Positions 25,080-36,341 are shown, counted from the first letter of the stretch. The stretch: 64,000 nucleotides of DNA from Burkholderia sp. PAMC 26561 (GCF_001557535.2 NZ_CP014309.1:248001-312000); one strand, 5' to 3'. Notes: a model not told the origin generated them from the letters alone. A program made the numbers and translations.

Positions 25080-26498
25080 TCAAAAGCGCGGGTTGGCCAG
25101 CACATAGAACAGTCCGGCCGACAGCAGCATGGTCACTGGCAGCGTAACGATCCACGTCAGCGCGATTCGCAACAGCATGTTCCCTTGCACGCCCTGGCCA
25201 CCGGCGACCATCGTTCCTGCGATCCCAGACGTTACGATGTGCGTCGTACTCACAGGCAGTCCTGTGAAGCCCGCTGTCCCAATCAGCACCGAGCCTACGA
25301 GTTCGGCGCTGAGACCTTGGCCTGGTGTCATGTGTTGCCGCCCAAGGCGTTCACCAAGCGTGCGGACTACACGTTTATATCCAACCATCGTTCCGATACC
25401 CAAGCAAAGCGCGCTGAGCATGCGGACCCAGAGTGGCGCATATTCTACCGGCAGGCTCATTTCTTTAAGCAGTGTCCCGGCAAGTTTTTTATCATCGGAT
25501 GAGGCGTCTTTTACTTCCCCAACGTGTTTCATCTGAGAGGTGACGTCATAGATATACCCGCGCAACTGTGCCCGCGTCGCACGCTCATCGTTCGGCGGCG
25601 TTGCTTCTGACTTGAGTTGGGACGCTTGCCGGTCAAGCTCCGGCCCCGCATTCTGCAGAGCTTGCGCAGATTTCAGCGCATCCTGCTTTACGTCGTCTCC
25701 ATATTTTTGAATCAACGGTATCGCTTCGACAGCATGCTGGTGCAGTTGCTGCAACTGGTCAATGGCTTGCGGATTTAATGCATACGTCGCGGGCAGCAGT
25801 CCGATTATTGTCAGCATGATCAAGCCGATACTTTTTTGTCCGTCATTGGTGCCATGCGAAAAACTGACCGACGTGCAGGTCAGGATCAACATTGCGCGCA
25901 GCCACAGGACTGGCGGCTTGCCTTGTTCCGGCGCTTCGAACAGGTGGCCCTTGCGCACGATCAGTCGAAGCAGGCCGTAAAGTGCGCCGGCCAAAAAGAA
26001 GCCGAGCACCGGCGAGATGGCGAGCCCCTCCAGCACCGTGACGATCTGCTTCCAGTCGACGCCCTGCGACAAGCTGCGCGATTTGAGCAGCGCATCGGCC
26101 GCCGCTACGCCGATCAACGCGCCGATGATGCAGTGCGAACTGCTATTGGGGATGCCGAAGGCCCACGTCAGGATGTTCCAGAAGAGCGCTGAGGCGAAAA
26201 TGGACACAAGCATCGGGACCGCAGGCGCGCCGTCGGGCGGTGTCAGTACGTCGGGCGGCAGGATTTCGACTAGCGCATACGCCACTGCAATGCCGCCGAC
26301 CAGTACGCCCACGAAGTTCATCAGGCCGGACCAGATCACGGCAGGAACGGGCTTCAGGGATTGCGTATAAATGACGGTCGCAACGGCGTTGGATGCATCA
26401 TGGAAACCATTAGTCGCCTCGAATGCGAGGACCATGACAAAGCATGCGACGAGCATGCCAATGACAATGCCGGAGGACGGCATGAAGTGAACGAGCAT
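25080..26498 (-). CDS. PiT-family inorganic phosphate transporter
   Basis: The 472-residue membrane protein has both PiT signature halves. The first includes FEATNGFHDASNAVATVIYT and NSSSHCIIGALIGVAAADAL; the second includes FSHGTNDGQKSIGLIMLTII and LPVSTTHIVTSGIAGTMVAG. A long cytoplasmic loop (about residues 250-340, LNPQAIDQLQQLHQHAVEAI) separates them. It takes up phosphate with H+ or as metal phosphate across the inner membrane. I see no Pho box upstream and no pap/DUF47 partner. Confidence 0.92.
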   Translation of the reverse strand: MLVHFMPSSGIVIGMLVACFVMVLAFEATNGFHDASNAVATVIYTQSLKPVPAVIWSGLMNFVGVLVGGIAVAYALVEILPPDVLTPPDGAPAVPMLVSIFASALFWNILTWAFGIPNSSSHCIIGALIGVAAADALLKSRSLSQGVDWKQIVTVLEGLAISPVLGFFLAGALYGLLRLIVRKGHLFEAPEQGKPPVLWLRAMLILTCTSVSFSHGTNDGQKSIGLIMLTIIGLLPATYALNPQAIDQLQQLHQHAVEAIPLIQKYGDDVKQDALKSAQALQNAGPELDRQASQLKSEATPPNDERATRAQLRGYIYDVTSQMKHVGEVKDASSDDKKLAGTLLKEMSLPVEYAPLWVRMLSALCLGIGTMVGYKRVVRTLGERLGRQHMTPGQGLSAELVGSVLIGTAGFTGLPVSTTHIVTSGIAGTMVAGGQGVQGNMLLRIALTWIVTLPVTMLLSAGLFYVLANPRF

Positions 26499-26639
26499 CT
26501 ACGCTCCGGTTGGATCCAGGGAGGAGTCGCGGATGCCGGCTGTGAAGCGCGTGAATGCGAATCGCCCGATGCTAAAGGTCCACGATGAACCTTTTAAGGC
26601 AGCAGGAGATAGAAATCAGGAATAGGCGACAGCGGCTGC

Positions 26640-26903
26640 TCAGACGTCGAGCGTTCGAAGTGCGATCCGCTCGCCAGCGTCAGCGCTAGAGCATTTCTCG
26701 ATGCTTAGCGAGATGCGCTTTCTACCGAGTTCAAACGCAAGTGCGAGCTGAGAGCGTGTAGTGTCAGCGGCGCCTAGCTGCTCGCGCAGGACTTCGGCCG
26801 GTATGGAGAAGGCGCGGTATCCCCAGCCAAAGGCGTAAGCTGAAAACCAGACCGAAGCATCCGGCAAGACGACCGGCTTGGATATCGTAGGCAATGCTTT
26901 CAT
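26640..26903 (-). CDS. Hypothetical protein
   Basis: 87 residues from ATG 26903, behind AGGAG; the longer frame to 26939 lacks such a site. The product (MKALPTISKPVVLPDASVWF, SAYAFGWGYRAFSIPAEVLR, LALAFELGRKRISLSIEK) looks like a small mixed alpha/beta protein. The DUF1488-like style of short regulator is possible but unproven. It lies 88 bp downstream of the phospholipase D gene on the same strand. Confidence 0.55.
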   Translation of the reverse strand: MKALPTISKPVVLPDASVWFSAYAFGWGYRAFSIPAEVLREQLGAADTTRSQLALAFELGRKRISLSIEKCSSADAGERIALRTLDV

Positions 26904-26991
26904 GCAAAACTCCTGATCCGCGTCGCGGTCATGCATCATCGCACCTGGGGCCGGCGAAAGCTGTGCGCCATGCCACCAAGTCGCGGCAAAC

Positions 26992-28785
26992 TCATTTCTT
27001 TACTGCGGCTACCGGCGCAGCAAGCGCAGCGCGTGCCTTTGACTCAGCACTTCCTGTTACGTAATACTTATCCGCCCATTTCCGCGTTGGCTGTAAAGCC
27101 AGGTTAGTCTTCTTGCCAGGATTCTTATTTTCTATGGCCAGCGCGCGGGCACGATAGTGTTCGTACAGCCGTAGAAATTCCGCTATATAGATGCCAGCTA
27201 TTCGCCTGTCTCTGATTTCGAGTAAATTTTCGTCGTTTTTATGCTCCGAATTGTTGCTCATGTTCGCCGAGCCTGTGAACACCACAGGCTCGGCACCTTC
27301 TGCATCGATGACCACGAACTTGTGGTGGATGATGACAGGCGGGTAAGGCGGTCGCTTGTCGCCCGGGAACAATTGAACCTCGACATCGAAACCCTCCGGC
27401 ACGGTTGCACTTGAAAAACACTTGCCGTCAACCACATCGCGATTGTCTTTAGTCCGATGATAGAGCTCGATAGCTGCAAGTTCTGAAGTGCTCAGATGCC
27501 CACCGTCAGCTTGTTTGTTTTCCGCCGTCTGCGCCGCGTGTTCGGATATCGCGTTGACCAAGCCGAACATCATCAAGCCTTTGTCTCCCGCCTTGAAGCA
27601 AGCGTTGAGTAGTGACTCATCGGTAGGCGAAAATAAGCAGAAGAGAACGGAGTCTTGGGCTTTCGATATCGCATCAACGATGGCATCGATCTGCGTGTGT
27701 TCGGCGGTGGGTTCTGGCGAGAATGAGACACGGATCAGTGCGTCCCCAATTGCGACCGGGTCTGTCCAGCCATGCGGTAATCTTGCCGTCGCTGTGATCG
27801 ACGGGTCGGACGAGATGGCGGCGGCACGATTGCTATACAGTTGTGCAAGTTCGTTGGAATCGAATGAGTGAAGCAGATTTGCTTGCTGAGTGATGCCTTC
27901 CGTAGTGAAATTGGCAGAGCCGGTGAGCAGCCGCAACGGTGCATGCGAGCCGCTATGGGCATCGGTTACGATGAACTTGTCATGCATGATGTTCGTCGCC
28001 CGGCGCGGATACAACGTGGCAAGCGGTCCAAGTTCCTCGACCGCTTGTTGATTCGGCGACGCCGTAGCTGGATGAGAGTTTGCTTCGGCGCCAGCATCGC
28101 CGTGTGCGTCGTACACAACAGCTAGGGAAGCAGGTCCATGGGCTTTGGCAAACTCAACGAACTTGGGGATGACCCAGAGTTCATCGGTCAGGTGATAGAC
28201 CGCCGAGGCCGCGTGCGCGGCGCGGTCAAAGACAAAGTCGAAACTGTCTTGAAGGTCGTTTGCAAGCCAAGTGCGAAGTTCCCGCGCTTGGGTAGCCGGT
28301 GGGGCTTTCCTCGGGTCAAGGCCCATCGCTGACAGTTTGCGGGAAAATGCTTGGGAACTAAGGACTGCGCGGTTGAACCACGTACCGATGCCATTTTCTA
28401 CATGCGCGGGAAGCTTCACTTGCAGCGTGCTGCCGTCGGCCTCGGACAGCCTCGGTGCGCGTGAGTGTCCAACCACGGGGTAGGCAGTGTAGGTGAATGT
28501 CTGCCCGCGATCTGGTCCATCGATCTTTGCATCCCACCACATGAATTTTTGAATCGGCGCGACGTTTGATGGTGCGTCGGGCTTGCCAGCAGGAACAGGA
28601 CCGTCGAATGTTAGCCGATTGGGGAGCCAGCTTTCAGCCTCGCGAGTCTTGCCGTCCGTCGACCAGAAGCCCGGTGATCGTTTGATCGCAAAACCCAGAA
28701 ACTCGGGATTCGACTTCCCTTCGATCCAATCGAATGCGAGCAGTACGAGCGTTGGCGACAAATATGCGCGAAGATTGATAGCCAT
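26992..28785 (-). CDS. Phospholipase D-like domain protein
   Basis: A 597-residue protein starting at ATG 28785 behind AAGGAGAGA. Two HKD-type sites are present: MHDKFIVTDAHSG with GSANFTTEGI (first half) and IHHKFVVIDAEG with GSANMSNNSEHKN (second half), the two halves of a PLD active site. The N-terminal segment (RAYLSPTLVLLAFDWIEGKS) resembles a domain of bacterial PLD-like hydrolases of unknown substrate. There is no signal peptide. It hydrolyses phosphodiester bonds in lipid or nucleic acid; the substrate is not evident. The 28786-28957 region is intergenic. Confidence 0.85.
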   Translation of the reverse strand: MAINLRAYLSPTLVLLAFDWIEGKSNPEFLGFAIKRSPGFWSTDGKTREAESWLPNRLTFDGPVPAGKPDAPSNVAPIQKFMWWDAKIDGPDRGQTFTYTAYPVVGHSRAPRLSEADGSTLQVKLPAHVENGIGTWFNRAVLSSQAFSRKLSAMGLDPRKAPPATQARELRTWLANDLQDSFDFVFDRAAHAASAVYHLTDELWVIPKFVEFAKAHGPASLAVVYDAHGDAGAEANSHPATASPNQQAVEELGPLATLYPRRATNIMHDKFIVTDAHSGSHAPLRLLTGSANFTTEGITQQANLLHSFDSNELAQLYSNRAAAISSDPSITATARLPHGWTDPVAIGDALIRVSFSPEPTAEHTQIDAIVDAISKAQDSVLFCLFSPTDESLLNACFKAGDKGLMMFGLVNAISEHAAQTAENKQADGGHLSTSELAAIELYHRTKDNRDVVDGKCFSSATVPEGFDVEVQLFPGDKRPPYPPVIIHHKFVVIDAEGAEPVVFTGSANMSNNSEHKNDENLLEIRDRRIAGIYIAEFLRLYEHYRARALAIENKNPGKKTNLALQPTRKWADKYYVTGSAESKARAALAAPVAAVKK

Positions 28786-28957
28786 GATCTCTCCTTGTAG
28801 GACAAGAAGATTTTATGGAGGCTGTGTGACAACTTTTATCGGATGCTAGCTAAGCGAGGGTCTTCGATTCCACACAGCAGGGCCGGATGGGCGAGACATT
28901 GCTTTTAGCTCCACAAGTCGGTATCCACAATGACCACTCACAGTCATCGCCTAAGTA

Positions 28958-30765
28958 CTAGGCGAGATTCAAAGCCTCCATAAGGTCAAGCTTGACAAAG
29001 CCGACGCTGTCTTTCTTGGCCAAGCGCTTTACTGCTGACGCGGCGGAACTCAGCTCGGCGGCGCTGCGAACAGCAAATGAAGGAACGGAAATCGCGCCGA
29101 CGGACAAGCGCACAAAACCAAAAAATGCGTGACGTCCCGAGCGGTCTTCGCCACCTATACCACCCGCGGTTTGGTCCTCTGCCGAGTAGAAATCAGTGAC
29201 TGAAAGATTGAACAGCTGGATGGCGTGGCGAAGCCTGATTTCCCAGTCACCACTCTGAAAAAGCGCCAGGAAATCGTCTCCGCCAATGTGGCCCAGAAAG
29301 TCTCGCGTGGGCTCGCACGCTGACGCAAGCGTCGTCGCTGCCAGCTTGAGCAATTCGTCGCCTTGCCAGTATCCGTATCGGTCGTTGAACGGCTTGAAAT
29401 AATCGAGGTCGGCGTAGCACGCAACGAACGTCGCACCACCGGCAATCAGCCTTTCGATATGAGCGCCGAGCGGGAGGTTGCCGGGAAGAAAGGTCAATGG
29501 GTTGGCGTGCCTAGCCGACTCCAGACGAAGCTCAGTTACCGCACGGACAACCTGATGCCGGGCACGAGTCCAAGGTAACGATCTTCTTCGATCACAATGA
29601 AGCCATCAGATAGGATGTGTTGCTCGTCGCCAGTCAATAGTCGCGCTACCTGATCAATGCTCGCCGTACGCTCGAGCACAACCGGCTCGCGATTCGCGAA
29701 TTGCATACATGGGCGTCTTCCGAACAATTCCCGATGGTAAGGCAACGCATATTGATCCATGAACGATCGCCGATTGATCAAACCAACCGGTTTTCCGGCG
29801 TCGAGCACTGGAAGCGCGTGAAGGGCGGGATGCATGTTGAACAACTGGACAACATCGTCGTTGTGCGAGCGAACGGTCACCGGAGGCGCGTCGACTAGCA
29901 CAGAGTCGAGAAAGCTGTGCACGTTACTCGCGCGATTATCGGAGCGCGTTTGCCCCGGATAGACGGCTATTTGTTGTGAATTGAGTGTACTTGAAGCGCC
30001 TCGCGGGATCTCAAGGGCTGGCTTGGCCGAAGGGCGTCCGAGCAAAAATCCCTGACCGTATGTTATGCCGAGATCGCGAACAATCCGAAGATCGGAGTCA
30101 TGTTCGATACCCTCCGCGATCAGTTGCGAACCGCTTGCCCGAGCAAAAGCGACCATAGATTTCACCGCTTCGAACTTTAATGCGTCATGGGCAATTCCAT
30201 GAATAAAATACCGGTCCACTTTAACGAACTGAGGCGCGAGATGGACCCACAGGCTCATCGATGCATTCGCGACGCCATAGTCGTCAAGTGCAACTTTATA
30301 GCCGGCCCCACGCACTGCCTCCATGATTTCCCCGAACTGTTGCAGGCTTGCGATTTCACTTTGCTCGGTCACTTCGACGACTAGAGGGTGCGCGACTGCA
30401 TCCATTAGGTTCGAAACCAGCCGATCTTGGTGCGATGATAGGAGCGACTGAATCGCGGGCGCACTGTAATTGACGAACAGCAAGTTGTTTCTCGGAGCGG
30501 TTGCATAGGCGGTGATCCCGAGATGCGCCGCAACGTGTTCTAGTTCTATGGAAATGCCTTCCCGTAGGGCCTGCGAGAAAAGCGAATGCGGTTGCTCAAA
30601 GGGGGTTCCGGCAGGGCCGCGCAACAGCGCTTCATGGCCAATGACAGCGCCGTCCGAGAGTCTGACGATAGGTTGGTAATAGGCTGATAGTTGCTGCGAG
30701 GCGATCAGTTGGCCTACACCCGATGTATGAGCAATCCCTTGCGGGAGTAGTTGCGGTGAGAGCAT
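28958..30765 (-). pseudogene. EAL-CBS-GGDEF c-di-GMP protein gene, split by a one-base frameshift
   Basis: Residues about 1-260 form an EAL domain: GHEALLRGPAGT, VVEVTEQSE, KVALDDYGVANAS, FVKVDRYFIHG, IAEGIEHDSDL and YGQGFLLGR, so catalytic residues are intact. Two CBS motifs follow (LIQFANREPVVLERT-like stretch to YLGLVPGI). At about 29542 the frame ends early, but the next frame continues VRAVTELRLESARHANPLTF, LPGN, then a GGDEF domain with CYADLDYFKPFND and HIGGDDFLALF. The span is one base short of whole codons; restoring one G gives one 602-residue protein. The GGDDF site lacks an RxxD inhibitory site. Confidence 0.75.
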
Positions 30766-30953
30766 GTGCGAGAGTCAAGTGTGCGGTTTGAAGTCTTGTG
30801 CTGATTCGACGAATCGCCCACTTGAGTCGCACGTTTTAAGAATGTCTGGGCTGAGCCGTTCTGCAACTACGATGGCGCCCCAGCGTCATACCGAAAAATC
30901 GTGACAGTATTGTGAAGAGCATTGAATGCTTGCGGTTTTATACATTGTGGGGA

Positions 30954-32555
30954 TCATGCCTCCATGTACCTTCCCACGAGCGCACCGTGTTCTCTTGGCA
31001 TCGAGACTCGTCGAACCGGTGCTGACTCGTCGCGCAACTTGAATACCGACACGGCATCGCGCAGTGAATTTGCCTGCTCCGCGAGAGCATGTGCGGCCGC
31101 TGAAGCCTGCTCTACCAGTGCGGCGTTCTGCTGCGTCACTTCGTCCATCTGAGTGACGGCAGTGTTGACCTGTTCGATTCCTGTGCTCTGCTCCTGCGAA
31201 GCCGTGGAAATCTCGCCGACAATATTCGTTACGCGCTGCACCGATTCCACGATATCCACGATGATCTGCCCCGCGCCGCTGACCAGCGCCGAACCGGCAC
31301 TCACGCGGTCGGTCGATTGCGCGATCAGGCCCTTGATCTCTTTTGCAGCGGTGGCGCTGCGCTGTGCCAGTGTCCGCACCTCGGCGGCGACGACCGCGAA
31401 TCCGCGGCCTTGTTCGCCGGCGCGAGCCGCCTCGACCGCCGCGTTGAGAGCGAGAATGTTTGTCTGAAAAGCGATCCCATCGATCACCGCGATGATTTCA
31501 GTGACCTTGTTCGAGCTGTCGGCAATACCGTGCATCGTCTGGATCACATCGTCCATCACGTTGCCGCCGCGTGACGCTGTGCTCGACGCTTTGTCGGCAA
31601 GCGCGGATGCGTTGCGCGCATTCTCGGCGTTAAGACGCACGGTAGCGGTCAGTTCTTCCATGCTGGCCGCCGTCTCCTCAAGCGAAGCCGCCTGCTCCTC
31701 GGTGCGCGATGACAGGCTGAGGTTACCCGCTGCAATCTCAGCGCTGGCAACAGCGACGCCCTCGGCATTACTGCGCACCTTGGAAACCACGTGCGAGAGG
31801 CTCGACTGCATGTCCTTCAATGCGTTGAGCAGTTGTGCAATCTCGTCCTTGCCGCTCGAATCAAACTCAAGCGAAAGATCGCCGGTCGCGACCGCACGCG
31901 CGCAGCCGAGAGCGCGACCAAGTGGACGCGAAACCGAACGGCTGAACAAAACCCCGCCGATCATTGCCAGCGCGAGCACGGCGAGCATGAGCGATATGCT
32001 GGTTTCGGTGGCGTGACGGGCGTTGATGGCGGCCGTGGCGGCGACTTGCGCACTGTCCGCCGAGATCTTTTTCGCGGCCTGTTCGAGTAATGCTGCCGGT
32101 TCCCGGTCTACGCCCGCCACCGCCTTGTCGCCCGCTGACGGTTCGAAGCCGGAAGCCTTAAATGCTTCAAATCCCTTTCGGTAACCCTCGCCCATGGACA
32201 CATGAGCGGCCGCGAATTTTTCAATCAGATCGCGACTGGCGCCTTCGGGCAGCGTTGTCTTCAATTCGGCTGCGAGTGTGTCGACGGTTTTCTCACGGGT
32301 TTGAAATGCGCTCCAGTATTGATCGAGTTTGACCGGATCCTTTCCGCGCAAGAGTGTGTCTTTCCACTCCTGCACTTGCAGCTTGAATGCGACGAGCGTC
32401 GCCGAGACCATTCGTTCGTTGGCGACGTTTTGCTGCACCGTGGTGCTGTAGGCATCGATAGACTGGTTGAGAGCAAAAATGCCGTAGATCGCGCCACTGA
32501 ACATCAAAAGAAGTGCGGCGGCAAAGGCAAGGGGAATTTTCAGACTGAGTTTCAT
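30954..32555 (-). CDS. Methyl-accepting chemotaxis protein
   Basis: From ATG 32555 ([20 protein letters not shown]) the product is 533 residues. There are two membrane segments (about 10-30 and 190-210) around a four-helix-bundle sensor domain ([20 protein letters not shown]), then HAMP ([20 protein letters not shown]) and the signalling domain with hairpin tip [40 protein letters not shown] follows. It senses a periplasmic ligand and controls CheA. No NWETF-type CheR tether at the end. Divergent from the chemoreceptor at 33194. Confidence 0.93.
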   Translation of the reverse strand: MKLSLKIPLAFAAALLLMFSGAIYGIFALNQSIDAYSTTVQQNVANERMVSATLVAFKLQVQEWKDTLLRGKDPVKLDQYWSAFQTREKTVDTLAAELKTTLPEGASRDLIEKFAAAHVSMGEGYRKGFEAFKASGFEPSAGDKAVAGVDREPAALLEQAAKKISADSAQVAATAAINARHATETSISLMLAVLALAMIGGVLFSRSVSRPLGRALGCARAVATGDLSLEFDSSGKDEIAQLLNALKDMQSSLSHVVSKVRSNAEGVAVASAEIAAGNLSLSSRTEEQAASLEETAASMEELTATVRLNAENARNASALADKASSTASRGGNVMDDVIQTMHGIADSSNKVTEIIAVIDGIAFQTNILALNAAVEAARAGEQGRGFAVVAAEVRTLAQRSATAAKEIKGLIAQSTDRVSAGSALVSGAGQIIVDIVESVQRVTNIVGEISTASQEQSTGIEQVNTAVTQMDEVTQQNAALVEQASAAAHALAEQANSLRDAVSVFKLRDESAPVRRVSMPREHGALVGRYMEA

Positions 32556-32659
32556 GAAGGCTCGCGAAGGGGAGGCCGCGATACGTTGCGCGGCTGACCA
32601 CGGCTTAACGGCAGCAAGGAACAGATCTGTAGCGACAAGAAGCTGGATATACGGAAGCT

Positions 32660-32878
32660 TCAGGGTCTTGAGGTTTTGACTTGCTGAAACCAGACGTCCA
32701 TATCTTTTAGCAGCGTGATGTAGTCGGCAATGTCTTCGATAAGCGCCAACTGCGAAGCTGCCGCGTTCGCTTCGTCCCACAGACGCTCGAACTTCCCAAG
32801 CGCGGTTGCGACCGGAATTGTTTCGACGGAGATCAAGGTGAAGTCGCCGCGAATCTCACGAGGTGTTCTGTGTTTCAC
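32660..32878 (-). CDS. Small helical hypothetical protein
   Basis: 72 residues from a GTG at 32878. The sequence ([20 protein letters not shown], then [20 protein letters not shown] and [13 protein letters not shown]) looks like a small helical protein and lies 104 bp upstream of the chemoreceptor on the same strand. No family recognised; it may be a leader gene of that transcript. From 32879 to 33193 lies the region between the divergent chemoreceptors, where no other gene is evident. Confidence 0.4.
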   Translation of the reverse strand: MKHRTPREIRGDFTLISVETIPVATALGKFERLWDEANAAASQLALIEDIADYITLLKDMDVWFQQVKTSRP

Positions 32879-33193
32879 AAAAGCGCTCGGCGATGGGTTG
32901 CATGGAGCGATGCCTTGAACGGCATCGCTTTGAGTGTGTCTGCTGGTTTGTTCGACGACAGCGAATGTGCTTCGGCAGCCGAAACATTACCCGGAGACCA
33001 CCCGCAAAATTTTGCCATAAGTGCGCTCGATGTTGGTGCGCACGATCATGAAAGCTTCATTAAACATTCGCTGAATAAGGTCGTTATCACGGGCGAACGG
33101 CGCGGGCATTCCATGCGCCAAAAGAACCCATGCGGTTACCGTCTGCAATCGACAGTTCGGATTGCCCGAACAAAGCTTATACCCCGGAATCAG

Positions 33194-34740
33194 ATGCGCA
33201 CACTTTCGATCAAGGCCCGATTATCCATCGTCACTTTTGCGGTTGCCGCCGTTCTCGTAGCCGTGGGCGGCGTTGGCCTTTTTGGAGTCGCTCAAAGCAA
33301 TGGAGCGCTCCGCGACATCTACGAAGGCCGAGCGAAGGCGCTTCAAAACATCTCGACTATCGACGAGCTTGTTTCGGAAACGCACTTTGCCATAAGCGAT
33401 GCAGTGCTGGATCCGTCGGCGCAAAAAACTCAGACCGTCACGCAGGCCACGGGGAAGAGCGTCGGAAGAATCGATGTTTTGCTCGACGAATACTTGCGTG
33501 GACTTCATGACACATCCGAGCAGAAGCTTGCAACGCACTTCATGGCTGACTGGCGGTCGCTGCGCGACGAGGGATTTGTGCCCACGACCAAGCTTCTGCA
33601 AGCAAACAATTTATCCGAAGCGCAGTGGGTCGTGACGCAGCAAATTGAGCCGACAATCAAATTGGTGAAATCTGAAGGGTCCGAACTTCGGCAGCTGCAA
33701 CTCGTGGCATCGCAGCAGGCATATGAACATGCAAGAAACGTGAGCAGACTCGTGCAATGGCTCGTCGCGGCGTGCATTGCAGCGGGTGTCGGGCTGGTCG
33801 GTCTGCTTTGCGTATCGATGGCTCGTGTGCTTTTCGCTCAGCTTGGCGGAGAACCGTCGACGGCAGCTGCCGTTGCACATCGGATTGCGGGAGGCGATCT
33901 GTCGGTCGTCGTTCCAGTCAAATCAAACGATACATCGAGCATGATGCACGCAATGAGCTTGATGCAAACGCGGCTCGCTTCGATGATCGGTGGAATCCAG
34001 CATACCGCCGACACCATTGCGAGCACGACCTCGCACATCACGGCGGGCAACACCGCGTTGTCCAGCCGGACCGAAGAGCACGTGGCGGGTATCGAACAAA
34101 CGTCGGCGAGCATGGAGCAGCTTGCATCGACCGTGAAAGCAAATGCCGACCACGCCGAGCAAGCACGCACGCTTGCAATGTCGCCACGAACAAGGCGCGC
34201 GATGGAGACAGGGCAGTTGCGGACGCGGTCGAGCGCATGGGCAGTCTTGCCAGGCGCTCGGCGCAGATTCGCGAGATCACGTCGGTCATAGAGGGCATTG
34301 CGTTCCAGACCAATCTGCTTGCGTTGAACGCGGCGGTGGAAGCGGCGCGTGCAGGTGCGCAAGGCCGGGGATTTGCCGTCGTTGCACAAGAGGTCAGGGC
34401 ACTTGCCGAACGCAGTTCGAATGCCGCAAAGGAAATCGCCACATTGATAAACGGCGTTACGAGCGAGGTCGATTCGAGTGGCGCCACCGTCCAGGTTGCT
34501 GGCCGCATTATTGTGGAGCTGCTCAGCTCTGTAACGGGCGTTGCTGAACTCGTCGATGCCATCGCCACTGCCTCGCGGGAGCAAAGCGCGGGAATAGACC
34601 AGATAAACACCGCGGTGACCATGATGGACCGCATGACTCAGCAGAACGCGTCACTCGTTCAGGATGGCGCGACGACTGCGACCGAACTGGAAGCGCAGAC
34701 CGAGCAACTGCGCAGCGCCGTGCAGGCGTTCACGGTCTAA
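33194..34740 (+). pseudogene. Methyl-accepting chemotaxis protein gene with a one-base frameshift
   Basis: ATG 33194 (MRTLSIKARLSIVTFAVAAV) begins a chemoreceptor with a four-helix-bundle sensor, second membrane segment ([20 protein letters not shown]) and HAMP ([20 protein letters not shown]). Near 34180 the frame breaks after [11 protein letters not shown]; the next frame resumes [20 protein letters not shown] and the tip [20 protein letters not shown], ending at 34740. 1,547 nt is one base short of whole codons. If the break is real, the product lacks its signalling tip and is dead. Confidence 0.85.
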
Positions 34741-34818
34741 GGTCGGGACATTGTTCGGCAGTCCAATGCCAATGCGCAGAGAAAGCTCTGCGCTCGATAT
34801 TTGCGTCGTCTTGCGCAG

Positions 34819-35199
34819 CTATTTCTTTCGCCGCTGACCGATGAGTTTGACGATGTCGGTGGTCGGCGCGCTGGTCAAGAGGCGGGGAATATCTTCGAAA
34901 TGGACCCAGCGACATCGCGTTATTTCATTGCTCGGGCGAGCTTTGGCACGCTGTGAGATTTCGCAAGAGAAAACGTGATGATGCTTTTGCTTGCCTCTGA
35001 CGTCGAAAAGACGCTTCGCTGACTTGGCAGAAAGCCGCGTCTCTTCTTTGAGTTCCCGACGTGCAGCGTCCGAGAGAAGTTCGCCGTGTTTCAGAATCCC
35101 ACCGGGCAGTGCCCATCTTGATTGACGACGTGCTACCAGGAGGATTCGCTTGCCTCTCAGACAGATCACGGTGGCGCGTTTCTTCAAGTTGAACTCCAA
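34819..35199 (-). CDS. Nudix hydrolase
   Basis: 126 residues with a Nudix box: GGILKHGELLSDAARRELKE followed by ETRLSAKSA. The GX5EX7REUXEE order is kept, though the Gly after EE is Arg here. N-terminal KKRATVICLRGKRILLVARR and core strands match small Nudix proteins. Members hydrolyse nucleoside diphosphates linked to another moiety, often damaged nucleotides. The substrate is not readable. Convergent with the frameshifted chemoreceptor; the intergenic part 35200-35426 has no gene. Confidence 0.85.
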   Translation of the reverse strand: MEFNLKKRATVICLRGKRILLVARRQSRWALPGGILKHGELLSDAARRELKEETRLSAKSAKRLFDVRGKQKHHHVFSCEISQRAKARPSNEITRCRWVHFEDIPRLLTSAPTTDIVKLIGQRRKK

Positions 35200-35426
35200 G
35201 TTTTCTTTTTTGGTCCGTCAAGGCGCCGGCATTGCAGCACTGCACAGTCGACGCTTGCTACGATCCATCCTAATGCAAAAACACAGATGCCTAGAGAAGT
35301 CTTATCAGGGAGGCAGCCCTCACACGACAGCCTTGAACGATTTCATCAAACTGTCATCGAATTTAGGTTTAGGGGGGAACCACTGTTGTAACGTCCAAGA
35401 CAAATTTTTCGTACGACGAGGCCGCA

Positions 35427-36341
35427 ATGGTAGACATGGACGCTGACTGGCCTTTGCCACGGCCAATAAATCTCCTTGAGAAACATCGACGCTGGGTCGA
35501 ATCATCGTTATCAAATACAGCGTCAATCGCAAGCACCTTTTCGTCCCTAGCCACACCTGTGGTTGCTGAGGCGGTGCGGCAGGCGCAAGAACTGAATACG
35601 AATTGCGATGCTGAGGGATTCCACCAGCTTCGCGTCGCTTTTAGAAAACTGAGGGCCTTGTACTGGGCGTATTCGCCCTACCTTGGTAAAGAGGTGACTG
35701 CGCAAGCCACCGAGGAATTCAAGCGCCTTGCTGCTGTAGCGGGCGCAACGCGGGACTGGGATGTCGCAGAAGATCTTCTGAAGGCCGCCCAAGTATCACG
35801 CGCATCTTTAGGGCTGCTTGTGGCCGCTGCTCGAGAGAAGCGCGCTGAAGCCGTAGCGCGTAGTCAGACGCTCATAAAGAGCGAGGAAATTGAGGTATTT
35901 CTGAACGACGTGTTAGATCGCGCGCAGAAGACCTTAGATGCAAACGGCAATGATCTTCCCATCAGTGAATTTGCCCGAAATCGCGTTCGTCATGCGCAGC
36001 GAACGTTGAGGAAACGCAGTAGGGGTGCATCCCGTGACGACCCTGTTCAAGAGGAATCGTTGCACGACGTGCGAAAGGCAGGGAAGAAGCTTAGGTATCT
36101 GCTTGAGTTTTTTGGACCTGTCATCAAGGGTGGATATGGTCGAACGATGCAGGAGTTGACGTCGATGCAAAACAAACTCGGACAGTTCAACGACATTGCC
36201 GCAAGCGAGACATTGATCCGGGGCACCTCATTCAACGATATTCCGCCGGAAGTCGTCCAGGAGTCGCTGGAGTGGCTGGCAAAGCGCAAGTGCCGCCGGA
36301 TGCGGACGGCATCACAGCGTGTTCGAGCCATCTCAAGGTAG
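35427..36341 (+). CDS. CHAD domain protein
   Basis: The 304-residue helical product carries the two His/Arg-rich helical repeats of CHAD proteins: GFHQLRVAFRKLRALYWAYS with KRLAAVAGATRDWDVAEDLL, then LHDVRKAGKKLRYLLEFFGP and LGQFNDIAASETLI. The conserved His, Arg and Lys residues bind phosphate chains, and CHAD proteins associate with polyphosphate granules. No CYTH (triphosphate tunnel) domain is fused. The start at 35427 is GTG-like/ATG-uncertain; ATG at 35436 (MDADWPLPR) is possible. Confidence 0.85.
   Translation: MVDMDADWPLPRPINLLEKHRRWVESSLSNTASIASTFSSLATPVVAEAVRQAQELNTNCDAEGFHQLRVAFRKLRALYWAYSPYLGKEVTAQATEEFKRLAAVAGATRDWDVAEDLLKAAQVSRASLGLLVAAAREKRAEAVARSQTLIKSEEIEVFLNDVLDRAQKTLDANGNDLPISEFARNRVRHAQRTLRKRSRGASRDDPVQEESLHDVRKAGKKLRYLLEFFGPVIKGGYGRTMQELTSMQNKLGQFNDIAASETLIRGTSFNDIPPEVVQESLEWLAKRKCRRMRTASQRVRAISR

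Noticed and set aside
28038..28360. Possible additional frames inside the phospholipase D gene
   Set aside because: They are out-of-frame shadows of the 597-residue protein, which has two HKD motifs.
33838..34634. Long minus-strand frames across the chemoreceptor
   Set aside because: They are arginine/serine-rich shadows of a high-GC chemoreceptor coding region; the plus strand carries the family signatures.
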